Counted from the first letter of the stretch, positions 25,871 through 35,385 are shown. The stretch is 64,000 nucleotides of DNA from an uncultured Prevotellaceae bacterium (GCA_937898415.1 CALDLA010000069.1:12472-76471); one strand, 5' to 3'. Translations and numbers: made by a program. The notes: generated from the letters alone by a model not told the origin.

Positions 25871-26542
25871 TCAACTCTTTCCCGCCAGGACGATAACAAT
25901 CTCACCCTTCGGATCATGCTCCTTGAAGTGGGCGATGACTTCAGCCAGCGTGCCGCGGACACTCTCCTCGTGAACCTTCGAGATTTCCCGGCAGACACTC
26001 ACCTGACGGTCGGCACCGTAAGCCTCGGCAAACTGCTCCAGCGTCTTCACCAACCGGTAGGGCGACTCATAGAAAATCATCGTCCGCTCCTCGTCGGCCA
26101 GACTCCGGATCTTCGTCAGGCGTCCCTTCTTCTGTGGTAGGAAGCCCTCAAAGGCAAAACGGTCGCAGGGGAGTCCGCTCGACACCAAGGCCGGCACGAA
26201 AGCCGTCGCACCAGGCAGGCATTGCACCTCGACACCAGCCTTCACCGCCTCACGAACGAGGAAGAACCCAGGGTCGCTGATGCCCGGCGTACCAGCATCA
26301 CTGATAAGGGCAATATTCTCGCCAGCCAACAGACGGTTGACGACACCTGCCGACGTACCGTGCTCGTTGAACTTATGATGCGACAGCAACTGGTTCCTGA
26401 TATCAAAATGCTTCAACAGAATGCCCGATGTCCGGGTATCCTCTGCCAACACCAAGTCCACCTCTTTTAATATACGGATGGCACGAAGCGTCATATCCTC
26501 CAGATTGCCAACAGGCGTCGGAACGATATACAATACTCCCAT
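25871..26542 (-). CDS. rsmI: 16S rRNA 2'-O-ribose C1402 methyltransferase
   Basis: A 223-aa tetrapyrrole-methylase-fold enzyme. It begins M-G-V-L-Y-I-V-P-T-P-V-G-N-L-E-D-M-T and carries S-D-A-G-T-P-G-I-S-D-P-G, both diagnostic of RsmI, which methylates C1402 of 16S rRNA with SAM. The ATG at 26542 is preferred over an in-frame ATG at 26602 because the -7 box TAACTTTG (minus 26557-26550) lies between them, 7 nt before the start. First gene of the operon with the coiled-coil lipoprotein and the M64 peptidase. Confidence 0.93.
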   Translation of the reverse strand: MGVLYIVPTPVGNLEDMTLRAIRILKEVDLVLAEDTRTSGILLKHFDIRNQLLSHHKFNEHGTSAGVVNRLLAGENIALISDAGTPGISDPGFFLVREAVKAGVEVQCLPGATAFVPALVSSGLPCDRFAFEGFLPQKKGRLTKIRSLADEERTMIFYESPYRLVKTLEQFAEAYGADRQVSVCREISKVHEESVRGTLAEVIAHFKEHDPKGEIVIVLAGKS

Positions 26543-26549
26543 TACGCGT

Positions 26550-26557
26550 GCAAAGTT
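26550..26557 (-). promoter_or_regulatory. rsmI -7 box
   Basis: TAACTTTG on the minus strand, 7 nt before the ATG at 26542; fits TAnnTTTG. Confidence 0.55.
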
Positions 26558-26632
26558 AGTAAAAAATGATAAATTATAGACTTCGGTAGCATTTTTTTTC
26601 ACGCTTCAATCTCCACTTTTCACTTTTTTTCG

Positions 26633-26640
26633 TAATTTTG
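26633..26640 (+). promoter_or_regulatory. tdk -7 box
   Basis: TAATTTTG, 8 nt before the tdk ATG. Upstream lies the same CTTTTCACTTTTTTT low-complexity motif as in front of tadA. Confidence 0.55.
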
Positions 26641-26648
26641 CAGCCACT

Positions 26649-27239
26649 ATGAATCAGAATGTCAGCGGAGAACCACATCGTCCTGGCCGCATCGAGGTCA
26701 TCTGCGGCTCCATGTTCTCGGGTAAGACCGAAGAACTCATACGGCGACTGCGCCGTGCCAAATTCGCCCGTCAGAAAGTAGAAATCTTCAAGCCGGCCAT
26801 CGACGTCAGATACTCGGAAGAGGATGTCGTCAGTCACGACCAGAACCACATCCTTTCAACGCCCATCGACTCGTCAGCCAGCATCCTCCTGCTCAGCAGC
26901 GACATCGACGTTGTCGGCATTGACGAAGCCCAGTTCCTGGACCCCGGACTGCCCGACGTCTGCAACGAACTGGCCAACCGTGGTGTCCGCGTCATCATCG
27001 CCGGCCTCGACATGGACTTCCGAGGCATCCCCTTTGGCCCCATGCCTGCCCTGTGTGCCATCGCCGACGATGTCACCAAGGTTCACGCCATTTGCGTCAA
27101 GTGCGGAAACCTGGCCTACGTCAGTCACCGCACCATTGCCGACGACCGCCGCGTCCTGCTCGGCGAGACCCAGGAATACGAGCCATTATGCCGCGAGTGC
27201 TACCAAAAAGCGATTCAAAATAAAAAATCATCCGAATAA
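26649..27239 (+). CDS. tdk: Thymidine kinase
   Basis: A 196-aa type II (TK1-like) thymidine kinase that phosphorylates thymidine with ATP for salvage. The P-loop G-S-M-F-S-G-K-T-E is near residues 20-28, the Walker-B-like G-I-D-E-A-Q-F follows, and a zinc-binding Cys set (C-V-K-C and C-R-E-C) is in the C-terminal lasso region. Full length. The start lies 8 nt after a -7 box, so the leader is minimal. Its end overlaps the -33 region of the tRNA-Lys promoter. Confidence 0.95.
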   Translation: MNQNVSGEPHRPGRIEVICGSMFSGKTEELIRRLRRAKFARQKVEIFKPAIDVRYSEEDVVSHDQNHILSTPIDSSASILLLSSDIDVVGIDEAQFLDPGLPDVCNELANRGVRVIIAGLDMDFRGIPFGPMPALCAIADDVTKVHAICVKCGNLAYVSHRTIADDRRVLLGETQEYEPLCRECYQKAIQNKKSSE

Positions 27240-27240
27240 A

Positions 27241-27272
27241 TTTGGTCAATTCAAAAAATCGTCGTACCTTTG
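27241..27272 (+). promoter_or_regulatory. tRNA-Lys promoter
   Basis: TTTG 27241-27244, 20 bp, TACCTTTG 27265-27272: perfect consensus placed 29 bp before the tRNA 5' end and immediately after the tdk stop codon. Confidence 0.8.
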
Positions 27273-27301
27273 CACCCGCTTTCGTTGGAGTCGTGAGCAC
27301 C

Positions 27302-27374
27302 GATCCGCTAGCTCAGTCGGTAGAGCACAACACTTTTAATGTTGGGGTCTTGGGTTCGAACCCCAAGCGGATCA
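27302..27374 (+). tRNA. tRNA-Lys (anticodon UUU)
   Basis: Full cloverleaf. Acceptor stem GATCCGC/GCGGATC, D-arm GCTC/GAGC, anticodon stem CAACA/TGTTG with loop CTTTTAA (anticodon TTT), T-arm TTGGG-TTCGAAC-CCCAA, discriminator A at 27374. CCA is not encoded. Confidence 0.97.
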
Positions 27375-27382
27375 CTTAGAAG

Positions 27383-27424
27383 AATTGGCAAGTAATTGAA
27401 TTTCAATTACTTGCCAATTTTCTT
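27383..27424 (+). terminator. tRNA-Lys terminator
   Basis: A long hairpin (arm AATTGGCAAGTAATTG, 27383-27398, pairing with 27404-27419) is followed by TTTTCTT. Confidence 0.85.
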
Positions 27425-27450
27425 ACACTTCAAATGCACCACTTAGCCCC

Positions 27451-28104
27451 TCAACGAGTGGAACTAAGTTCCTGCGGAGTTGTAATAAAGGTGGTGGCGC
27501 CGTTGGAGATCAGGAAGTCTTTGTCGCGGAAACCCCAGAGAACGCTGATGCAGGGCAGGCCGGCATTACGGGCAGTCTGCAAGTCAACGTCGCTGTCGCC
27601 TACATAGACGGCATGACGGTGGTCAACGCCTAACTGACTCAGGGCTTCATTGACGGTATCGGGGGCGGGCTTCTTGCGGATGCCTTCGGCCTCGTGCTCA
27701 CCAACTGCCACTTCGATGGTGTCAGCAAAGAAATGGCGACAGAGTTCCTGGGTGGCCGCATAGAACTTATTACTGACTACTGCCAACCGGCAACCTCGCT
27801 GCTTCAAGGCTTTCAGCATTTCAGGAACTCCGTCATAAGGTCGCGTTCTGTCCAATGAATGCTCCAGATAGTATTGGCGGAAAGTGCTGAACACCTCTTT
27901 GAACCGTGGATTCTGCTCACCATTAGGAATGGCACGAATCATCAACATTCTCACACCGTTGCCAACGAATCGCCGGACATCGTCGCAAGAGTGTTCCGGC
28001 ATCCTGTATGTACGGAGGGCATAGTTGACGGCTGCCGCCAGATCGTCAAGTGTATCAAGCAGCGTCCCGTCGAGGTCGAATATATAAGTATCGTATTGAT
28101 GCAT
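27451..28104 (-). CDS. HAD-family hydrolase, phosphoglycolate-phosphatase-like
   Basis: A 217-aa HAD phosphatase. Motif I F-D-L-D-G-T-L-L-D-T at the N-terminus, motif II V-V-S-N-K, and motif III/IV K-P-A-P-D then V-G-D-S-D-V-D. A helical C1 cap between motifs I and II gives the Gph/PGP layout, which usually dephosphorylates 2-phosphoglycolate or similar small phosphates. Length is normal. Substrate assignment is by family only. Monocistronic between the tRNA terminator and the arabinofuranosidase operon. Confidence 0.85.
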   Translation of the reverse strand: MHQYDTYIFDLDGTLLDTLDDLAAAVNYALRTYRMPEHSCDDVRRFVGNGVRMLMIRAIPNGEQNPRFKEVFSTFRQYYLEHSLDRTRPYDGVPEMLKALKQRGCRLAVVSNKFYAATQELCRHFFADTIEVAVGEHEAEGIRKKPAPDTVNEALSQLGVDHRHAVYVGDSDVDLQTARNAGLPCISVLWGFRDKDFLISNGATTFITTPQELSSTR

Positions 28105-28135
28105 GATAATTTTTGCGGTGCAAAGACAGGCAATG

Positions 28136-30631
28136 TTACCGGGCGGGAGTCGTCAGTCGCAGGTAATACAGTCCCGGGTTGGGCGTCTGGCCGGTGGCCG
28201 AGAGGCGTACCTTGAACTTCGTCTTCACGTTGCCCTTGCTGTCCTTCAAAAGTTCGGCGGGGATGGGGTACTCCACGTTGAAGAAGCCACCTTCGCTGCC
28301 GCGGACGCGGTCGGGGATGGTGATGTCGGCAATCTTGGTGCCGTCGACGGTGAGCGTGGCTACACGACGGCGGTCGGAGGTGGTGAAGCGGCACATGATG
28401 GCGAGGCTGTCGTTGACAGCGTCCTTATTAAATAAGGTGAACTGGACGTAGCCTCCAGCCTTGGCGTCGCGGTAGCTCTCGCCGTTATAAGAACCCTTTC
28501 CGGAGTCGGCCGAGTAGTCGTACTCATGGCCGGCCTCGCTCTGTTGTTCACCGGGAGCGACGAAGTCGAGGGTGCGCGCCTTCAGCGCCTCGTTGGCAGC
28601 TTCAGTCAGAGCCATGTCGCTCTTGGCAAAGTTCTCAGGCGTCTGCTGATACCAGTAGCACATGTAGCGCTGATGGTGGATGCCGTAGAAGGGCTCCAGC
28701 GTCAGCGTCGTCCAATGATAGTTCTCCACACCGGGACGCGGGGCGTCGATGGTGAAGGTAAGCTTCGAGAGGTCCTTGGTCTTGATGCGGCCCAGCACGT
28801 CGGCGCGGTTGCCGATGAGCAGCGGTGCCGACAGGAGGTTCATCTGGCGGCCCATAGCGCCGGGCGAGTGGTCCATACGGCCCTCGCCGCCATATTCGTT
28901 CTGCAGCTTCTCACCGTTCAGCGGCAGACGGCCACCCAGCAGGATGGGGCCGTACTTGAAGGCAATATAGTCCTCGTAGTTGGGGCACACTTCGTAGCGT
29001 AGCGTCATGGGCAGGCTGACTTCAATGCGGTCACCCTTCTTCCACTTGCGGCTGATGGTGACGTAGGAGGCCGTTCCCTGCTTGGCACCGTGGTCAACGA
29101 CTTCTCCGTTGACCTTCACCGAGAATCCCTCTGCTACCCATGCCGGATGGCGCAGGGCGATGGCATACTTGCCGGCCTTGCCCACGGTGAGCGTGGTCTT
29201 CGGCTCGTAGGGGAACTGGGTTTCCTGAGTGACGACGAAATCGTCACTCACGAGAGAAGAGGCGGTGAAGAGGTTGACGTAGAGCGTCTGCTTACCGTCG
29301 TGGGTATAGACGAAGTGGCCGTACTTGGAGTGGTTCTCCATGCCGGTGCCGACGCAGCACCACATACCCTTGTTGGGCATGGAGTAGATGCGGTAGCCCA
29401 TGGGACGCAGGGTGGTGAAGTAGACGTAGCCGCCAGTCTCGGGGTCCTGTGTCGAGAGGATGTGGTTCCACATGGCCTGCTCATAGAAATCAACGTATTG
29501 GGCATTGCCGGTGCGGTCGGCCAGCATCTCAGAGAACTTCAGCATGTTGTTGGTATTACACGACTCGGGTCCGTCGGGCTGGTCGATGTAACGGTTGCCG
29601 TTGGCAGCGGCCAGGAAGTGCTCGTTGACGGAGTTACCGCCGATGCAGACGGTACGGTTGGTAGCCACGTCCTGCCAGAAGTTCTCAGCGGCAGTGAGGT
29701 ATTCACTTGAATTAGCAGCGAGTTCGCCGATGCGCTCCATACCGATGAACTTGGGAACCTGAGTGTTGGCATGCTTACCGTCGAGGAAGTGGGTGTCCAG
29801 CGTCTGCATGCCGTTGAGCATGGCCTTGTGGGTGTACTTCTTGGCGGCGGACAGGTACTTCGGGTCGCCGAAGAGCTGGTAGGCATCGAGCAGCGACTCA
29901 TTCATACCGCCGTGCTCGCAGTTAAGAAAACCCTCGAAGGCCTGGTCGTCGACCTTGGCAATGAGGTTGGCACTCCAGTCGGCCAGCTTTCTGAACATTT
30001 CTTTGGCCTGCAGGCTGCCGGCGTAGAGGTAGGCATCGCGCAGTCCGGCCAGCACCTTGTGCTCACAGTAGAAGGGCACCCAGCCCCAGTTTTTCTGGAT
30101 GCCGGAGAGGTCGCCCTGATAGAGCTTGCGCCACGAGTCGTTGATGGGCTGTCCGCCGATGAAGCCGTAGAGGCCCTCAGTGTTCTGGTCGTACTGGTCC
30201 TGACAGTCCTTCATCACCTTGAGCATGTAGTCCAGCCGCTCCTTGAGACGGGCACGCTGGGCCTCGTCGCGGGTAGCGGCCCAGGCTAACGACAAAGCTG
30301 ACACATAGTGACCGCCGACGTGGCCGCTGAGGTCGAAGCCGGCATCGCCGCCCCAGTTTTTGAAGTTCGGGTGTTTCGTTTCCCACTGGTAGTAGGGACT
30401 CTGGCTGTCGGTGGTAGCCGACAGTCCGGCCTGGCGCACGAAGGGCGTCAGCAGTCGGTCGGTGTCATACTGTAGCAGCATGTCGATGTTCTTGTCCATC
30501 GCCGTCTTGAATGGCCCGTCAAGTAGTGTTACCTCCTGCAGGTTGAAGTGCTTGGGGTAGAGCTGGCTTTGCGCGCCTGCAGTCATCGTGACGGCGCAGA
30601 GAAGTCCAGTAAGTAATGATTTTGTTTTCAT
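28136..30631 (-). CDS. GH127/GH146-type beta-L-arabinofuranosidase
   Basis: An 831-aa exported glycoside hydrolase (signal peptide ending A-Q at about residue 21), family DUF1680. The zinc-cysteine catalytic site is visible: E356-S-C358 and the pair C425-C426 in W-C-C-V-G-T-G, equivalent to the Glu/Cys/Cys/Cys set of characterised beta-L-arabinofuranosidases. The C-terminal region (about 620-831) is a beta-sandwich accessory domain. It starts 9 bp after its paralogue, the third gene of a GH51-GH127-GH127 operon. It likely removes terminal beta-L-arabinofuranose from plant glycans or glycoproteins. Unlike its paralogue it lacks the C-terminal sorting-like tail. Confidence 0.9.
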   Translation of the reverse strand: MKTKSLLTGLLCAVTMTAGAQSQLYPKHFNLQEVTLLDGPFKTAMDKNIDMLLQYDTDRLLTPFVRQAGLSATTDSQSPYYQWETKHPNFKNWGGDAGFDLSGHVGGHYVSALSLAWAATRDEAQRARLKERLDYMLKVMKDCQDQYDQNTEGLYGFIGGQPINDSWRKLYQGDLSGIQKNWGWVPFYCEHKVLAGLRDAYLYAGSLQAKEMFRKLADWSANLIAKVDDQAFEGFLNCEHGGMNESLLDAYQLFGDPKYLSAAKKYTHKAMLNGMQTLDTHFLDGKHANTQVPKFIGMERIGELAANSSEYLTAAENFWQDVATNRTVCIGGNSVNEHFLAAANGNRYIDQPDGPESCNTNNMLKFSEMLADRTGNAQYVDFYEQAMWNHILSTQDPETGGYVYFTTLRPMGYRIYSMPNKGMWCCVGTGMENHSKYGHFVYTHDGKQTLYVNLFTASSLVSDDFVVTQETQFPYEPKTTLTVGKAGKYAIALRHPAWVAEGFSVKVNGEVVDHGAKQGTASYVTISRKWKKGDRIEVSLPMTLRYEVCPNYEDYIAFKYGPILLGGRLPLNGEKLQNEYGGEGRMDHSPGAMGRQMNLLSAPLLIGNRADVLGRIKTKDLSKLTFTIDAPRPGVENYHWTTLTLEPFYGIHHQRYMCYWYQQTPENFAKSDMALTEAANEALKARTLDFVAPGEQQSEAGHEYDYSADSGKGSYNGESYRDAKAGGYVQFTLFNKDAVNDSLAIMCRFTTSDRRRVATLTVDGTKIADITIPDRVRGSEGGFFNVEYPIPAELLKDSKGNVKTKFKVRLSATGQTPNPGLYYLRLTTPAR

Positions 30632-30640
30632 GTGTTGTGG

Positions 30641-33304
30641 TTATTTGATAAATTTCTTTCCTTTCCTGATATAAAGTCCGCGGCGGGCGGGCTTTGTTTT
30701 TGTGCCGTAGAGCGTGTAGTATGGATCGTCAGCGTCGGCCTGCTGCACATCCTTGATGGCCGATGCCACGGCGTCCTTGTTGCCGCTCATCAGTCGCATG
30801 TAGTAGAGGCCGGGCATGAGGGTCGATGACGAGGCCGATAGTCGCACCACGAACTTCTCCTTCGGGTTGCCATCCTTGTCGACGGCCAGTGCGGCGGGTA
30901 TGGGGTACTCCACGTTGTAGAAGCCGTTTTCAGCATTCTTCACCGTCTCGGGTATGGTGATGTCGGCAATCTTCGTGCCGTCAACCTTCAGCGTCCCCTT
31001 GCGTCCACGGTCGGCAGTGGTGAAGCGGAGCATGACGGCGAGGCTGTCCCTTACGCCTTTCTTATTATATAGGGAGTACTGCACATAGCCATTGGCCTGG
31101 GCGTCGCGGTAGCGTTCGCCGTTATACAGTCCGGTGGTTGAGCCGCTGGAGTACTTCGACTCATGACCGGCCTCGCTCTGTTGTTCGCCGGGAGCCACGA
31201 AGTCGAGCTGGCGCTGGGCCAGTGCCTCGGCAGCGGCCTCTTCAGCAGCCATAGAACTCTTCTGGTAGTTCTGCTCCGTCTGCTGATACCAGTAGCACAT
31301 ATAGCGGGCATGGTGAATCTTATAGAAGGGCTGCAGCGTGAGCGTCGTCCACTGGTAGCTGTCGACACCGGGACGGCTGACGTCGATGCTGAACGTCAGT
31401 TCGGGAGTGCGAAGGCGGTTGATGCGGCTCAGCACGTCGGTGCGCTGGCCGATGAGCAGCGGGGCCGACGTCAGTTTCTTGGACGAGGCTACACAGCTGG
31501 GTGCGTGGTCCATGCGTCCGGCACCGGCATATTCGTTCTTCAGCTTCTCATATTCCAGTCCCGTCTCCTTGGCCTCTGCACTCGTGGCAGCCGTGGTCTG
31601 TGCGGCCAAGAGGATGGGGCCATACTTGAAGGCGATGTAGTCCGTGTAGTTAGGGCACGTCTCGTAGCGCAACTGCATGTCGAGGCTGATGACAATATGG
31701 TCGCCGACAGCCCAGTTGCGGTCGATGGTGACATAGCTGGCCGTGCCCTTCTTCGCATTGTGGTCAATGGTGTCTCCGTTGACCGTCACGGCGAAACCTT
31801 CGCCTGACCAGGCCGGATGGCGCACGGCCACCTTATACTGGCCGGCCTTGCCGATGGTGAGCGTCGTCGTCGGGTCGTCGGGGAAGCGCGTCTCCTGAGT
31901 GACGACGAAATTGTCACTCACAAGGGATGACGGGGTGAAGAGGTTGACGTAGAGCGTCTCGCTGCCGTCGTGGGTGTAGATGAAGTGGCCGTACTTGGAG
32001 TGGTTCTCCATGCCGGTGCCCACACAGCACCACATGCCCTGGTTCACCTGAGAGTAAATACGGTAGCCCTGGGGGCGCAGCGTGGTGAAGTAGACGTAGC
32101 CGCCGGTCTTGGGGTCTTGCGTTGACAGAATGTGGTTCCACATGGTCTGCTCATAGAAGTCGGCATATTTGGCATTGCCGGTGCGGTCGGCCAGCATCTC
32201 CGAGAGTTTCAGCATGTTGTTCGAGTTGCACGACTCCGGACCGTCGATGTTGTCAATGTACTGGCTGCCGTTCGACTTGGCCAGGAAGTGCTCGGATACG
32301 GAGTTGCCGCCGATGCAGACGGTGCGGTTCTTGGAAACGTCAGTCCAGAAGTTCTCAGCAGCTTTCTTGTAGGTGGTCGCTGTGGCATCCTGCTCAAAGA
32401 TGCGCTCGAAGCCGATGTACTTCGGCACTTGGGTGTTGGCATGCTTGCCGTCGAGGAATGTGGTGTTCATCGACTGCATGTTGTTGATCATGTCCTTGTG
32501 CGAGTACTTCTTGGCCGCCGTCAGGTATTTCTTTTCGCCGAAGAGCTGGTAGGCGTCGAGCAGCGTCTCGTTCATGCCGCCGTGCTCACAGCCGAGGAAG
32601 CCCTGGAAGGCACTTTCCGACACCTTGGCCACGAGGTTGACGCTCCAGTCGGCAAGCTTGTGGAACAGCTCACGGGCCACATCGCTGCCGGTGTAGACAT
32701 AGGCATCGCGCAGTCCGGCCAGCACTTTATGCTGACAGTAGAACGGCACCCAGCCCCAGTTGTCCTGAATCTTCGACAGGTCGCCCTTGTAGAGGGCCTG
32801 CCACGAGTCGTTGATGGGCTGTCCGCCGATGAAACCGTAGAGTCCCGTGGCGTCGTCGTCGAACTGGTCCTGACAGTCCTTCATCACCTGTAGCATATAG
32901 TCCAGCCGCTCTTTCAGCTTTGTTCGTTGCGCCTCGTCGTGGCTGGCAGCATAGGCCAGGGCCAATGCTGAAACGTAGTGACCGCCGACGTGGCCGCTCA
33001 GGTCGAAGCCGGCGTCGCCGCCCCAGTTGGTGAAGTTAGGGTGTTTCGATAGCCAGTTGTAGTACTTGCTGCTCTTGTCTTTTGTACTGGAGAGCCCCGA
33101 CTGACGTACGAAAGGTGTCAGCAGCCGGTCGACATCGTACTTCATCAGCAGTTCGATGTTCTTATCCATGGCTGTCTTCATCGGACCGTCGGTCAGTGTC
33201 ACCTCTTGTAGGTCAAAGTGCTTGGGATAAAGCATGCTCTGCGCCGACGCGGTCAGCATCACGGCGCAGAGCAGTCCAGTAAGAAATACCTTTCGTTGTT
33301 TCAT
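30641..33304 (-). CDS. GH127/GH146-type beta-L-arabinofuranosidase with sorting-like tail
   Basis: An 887-aa paralogue of the downstream gene, similar over most of its length. It keeps the same E-S-C and W-C-C-V-G-T-G catalytic motifs and has a signal peptide ending at about A-S-A-Q. It differs by an insert near residues 590-600 (T-T-A-A-T-S-A-E-A-K) and a C-terminal extension ending R-R-G-L-Y-I-R-K-G-K-K, the shared tail. That suggests a different final location, probably cell surface, from the tail-less copy. Second gene of the operon, 26 bp after the GH51 gene. Tandem duplication with divergent export signals is inferred. Confidence 0.9.
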   Translation of the reverse strand: MKQRKVFLTGLLCAVMLTASAQSMLYPKHFDLQEVTLTDGPMKTAMDKNIELLMKYDVDRLLTPFVRQSGLSSTKDKSSKYYNWLSKHPNFTNWGGDAGFDLSGHVGGHYVSALALAYAASHDEAQRTKLKERLDYMLQVMKDCQDQFDDDATGLYGFIGGQPINDSWQALYKGDLSKIQDNWGWVPFYCQHKVLAGLRDAYVYTGSDVARELFHKLADWSVNLVAKVSESAFQGFLGCEHGGMNETLLDAYQLFGEKKYLTAAKKYSHKDMINNMQSMNTTFLDGKHANTQVPKYIGFERIFEQDATATTYKKAAENFWTDVSKNRTVCIGGNSVSEHFLAKSNGSQYIDNIDGPESCNSNNMLKLSEMLADRTGNAKYADFYEQTMWNHILSTQDPKTGGYVYFTTLRPQGYRIYSQVNQGMWCCVGTGMENHSKYGHFIYTHDGSETLYVNLFTPSSLVSDNFVVTQETRFPDDPTTTLTIGKAGQYKVAVRHPAWSGEGFAVTVNGDTIDHNAKKGTASYVTIDRNWAVGDHIVISLDMQLRYETCPNYTDYIAFKYGPILLAAQTTAATSAEAKETGLEYEKLKNEYAGAGRMDHAPSCVASSKKLTSAPLLIGQRTDVLSRINRLRTPELTFSIDVSRPGVDSYQWTTLTLQPFYKIHHARYMCYWYQQTEQNYQKSSMAAEEAAAEALAQRQLDFVAPGEQQSEAGHESKYSSGSTTGLYNGERYRDAQANGYVQYSLYNKKGVRDSLAVMLRFTTADRGRKGTLKVDGTKIADITIPETVKNAENGFYNVEYPIPAALAVDKDGNPKEKFVVRLSASSSTLMPGLYYMRLMSGNKDAVASAIKDVQQADADDPYYTLYGTKTKPARRGLYIRKGKKFIK

Positions 33305-33330
33305 TACTTGTTGGATAATAGAAGAGGATC

Positions 33331-35346
33331 TTACTTCTTAATTTTATATATACGGAACGACATCGCGGGCAGCTGGTCGTTGATGACGGCATTCTTCTTG
33401 CCGGCCTCTACCTGGGTGCTGCCAGCCTTCGGGGTAATCTTCTCGGGCTGGTCGAGCGTGTTCTCGTTGTCCATCGAACCATCGTGGCTCAATGTCAGGG
33501 TCTCGGCGGTGCGCTCACCCTTTATGCCTAAAAGGTTGAGGCTGACGGTCTGCGGCTGCTTCGAGGTATTCACCACCTTGATGATGACCTCGCCAGTGGT
33601 CTTGTCGAATACGGAGGAGGCGAAGAGTCCGTCCTGACCGTCCTGGCCGGCCACGGGCTTCTTGTTCATGGTCAGCTGTAGCACGTTTGTACCCTTATTC
33701 ATGGCAAACATCTGCTGGACATAGTAGCTGACGGACTTGAAGGAGCGCAGGTTGTCGTACCAGATGGCATCGGGACGCCACTGCCAGCCCTCGACATGGG
33801 CAAAGAGTGGGGCATAGGTGGCCATGTGGACGATGTCGGCATTGCGCTCGATGCCGGTCATGTGGGCTGCCTCATAGAGCGAGGTCTCGTAGTGGTTCCA
33901 CTTCTTGCCCTTACCGTGGCAGGCATATTCGCCGGCAAACACCTTCGGACCTGTACGGTCGTAGCTGTCGTAGCGCAGGCCGTGGCTGAGGAACCACTCC
34001 TCGTTGCGGTAGTAATGCTCGTCGTAGAGGTCAACCTTCAGCTCCTTCATACGGGGCTGCAGCAGGTCGAAGTCCCAGCCCTCAGAGTTAGGACCAGTGG
34101 TGCCGATGAGCTTCAGCTTCGGATATTTGGCGCGGAGGGCGGCATTGAACTTCTTCAGGCGCTCGGTGAAGACGGGACCGTAGCCACCGTGCTTCTCGTC
34201 GTAGTCCCACTGCTCGTTGCCGACGCCGAGGAACTTCAGGTTGAAGGGTTCGGGATGTCCCATGTCGGCACGTACCTTACCCCACTTCGTCGTGACATCG
34301 CCGTTGGCAAACTCCACGAGGTCGAGGGCATCCTGGATATAGCTGTCGAGCTGGTCGAGGGGTACATGGACGCCGGGCTTCGTCGGGTCGGGGTTCTGGA
34401 ACTGGCAGCTCAGACCGCACGAGATGACGGGCAGCGGTTCGCAGCCGAAGTCCTCGCAAAGCTGGAAAAACTCAAAGAAACCAAGGCCGTAGGACTGGAA
34501 GTAGTTGGGGAAGTAACGCTGAGTAAAGGTGTAGTGCCAGCGGTTCTCGTTCAGCGGGCGGTTCTCGACGGGACCTACTGAATTCTTCCAGTTGTAACGG
34601 GTCTCGAGGTCAGTACCCTCGACGATGCAACCGCCGGGGAAGCGGAACACGCCGGGCTTCATGTCATACAGGGCCTGGGCCAGGTCCTGACGCATACCGT
34701 TCTCGCGGCCTTTCCAGGTCTTCACGGGGAAGAGGCTGACGTGCTCAAGGTCGGTCGTCACCTTGCTGTCGCCCCAAACACGGAGGTGAGCCTTGTCAAA
34801 CGACTTCTTGGGCTTGATGATGGCCGTGTATTTCTTCCATTCCTTGCCGCTGACATCGATACCGGCATTGCCTAACTTCTGGTCGTCACCCATGGTGGCG
34901 TTGTCCACGATGTCAATCCACAACTTGGCCGAACCGCCGTCGGGGACACGTGCCCAGACCGAGAAGCGGTATTCCTCGCCGCCTTTGACACCTATGCCGA
35001 AGAAGCCGCTGTTCTCAATCATGGTGTGCTTGTCGCCGTGTCCCGGAGGAGCCAGCCGGACGTAGTGGGGATTGCGCTCGAAGGGACCGTCGTCCTTCAG
35101 TGTCACCTTGCCAGAGATGTCCCATCCGGCAAAATGGTTAGGGAACTCAAACGAACGGTTCATCACCAGCTCGGCATAGAGACCGCCGTCGGCAGCGTAG
35201 TTGATATCCTCGAAGAAGATACCATACATCGTTGACTGCACGGGAGCACCCAACTTCGTGGTTGTAATGTCCATCACATGACTTTGTGCCGAGGCACTGA
35301 GTGCGGCCGTTAAGGCTACTGCACAGGAGAATAGTTTTAGTGTCAT
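33331..35346 (-). CDS. GH51 alpha-L-arabinofuranosidase
   Basis: A 671-aa exported enzyme (signal peptide about residues 1-21). An N-terminal CBM4-like sandwich (Y-A-E-L-V-M-N-R-S-F-E onward) precedes the TIM barrel. The acid/base is E378 in G-V-G-N-E-Q-W-D and the nucleophile E473 in F-A-G-E-Y-A-C-H. A C-terminal beta domain completes the GH51 layout. It releases alpha-L-arabinofuranose from arabinan or arabinoxylan. First gene of the three-gene arabinose-release operon; the -7 box TAATTTTG lies about 40 nt upstream (minus 35393-35386). Confidence 0.93.
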   Translation of the reverse strand: MTLKLFSCAVALTAALSASAQSHVMDITTTKLGAPVQSTMYGIFFEDINYAADGGLYAELVMNRSFEFPNHFAGWDISGKVTLKDDGPFERNPHYVRLAPPGHGDKHTMIENSGFFGIGVKGGEEYRFSVWARVPDGGSAKLWIDIVDNATMGDDQKLGNAGIDVSGKEWKKYTAIIKPKKSFDKAHLRVWGDSKVTTDLEHVSLFPVKTWKGRENGMRQDLAQALYDMKPGVFRFPGGCIVEGTDLETRYNWKNSVGPVENRPLNENRWHYTFTQRYFPNYFQSYGLGFFEFFQLCEDFGCEPLPVISCGLSCQFQNPDPTKPGVHVPLDQLDSYIQDALDLVEFANGDVTTKWGKVRADMGHPEPFNLKFLGVGNEQWDYDEKHGGYGPVFTERLKKFNAALRAKYPKLKLIGTTGPNSEGWDFDLLQPRMKELKVDLYDEHYYRNEEWFLSHGLRYDSYDRTGPKVFAGEYACHGKGKKWNHYETSLYEAAHMTGIERNADIVHMATYAPLFAHVEGWQWRPDAIWYDNLRSFKSVSYYVQQMFAMNKGTNVLQLTMNKKPVAGQDGQDGLFASSVFDKTTGEVIIKVVNTSKQPQTVSLNLLGIKGERTAETLTLSHDGSMDNENTLDQPEKITPKAGSTQVEAGKKNAVINDQLPAMSFRIYKIKK

Positions 35347-35385
35347 TGTAGTTTACTTTTAGGAGTTTGAATAGTTTCCGAGGTG

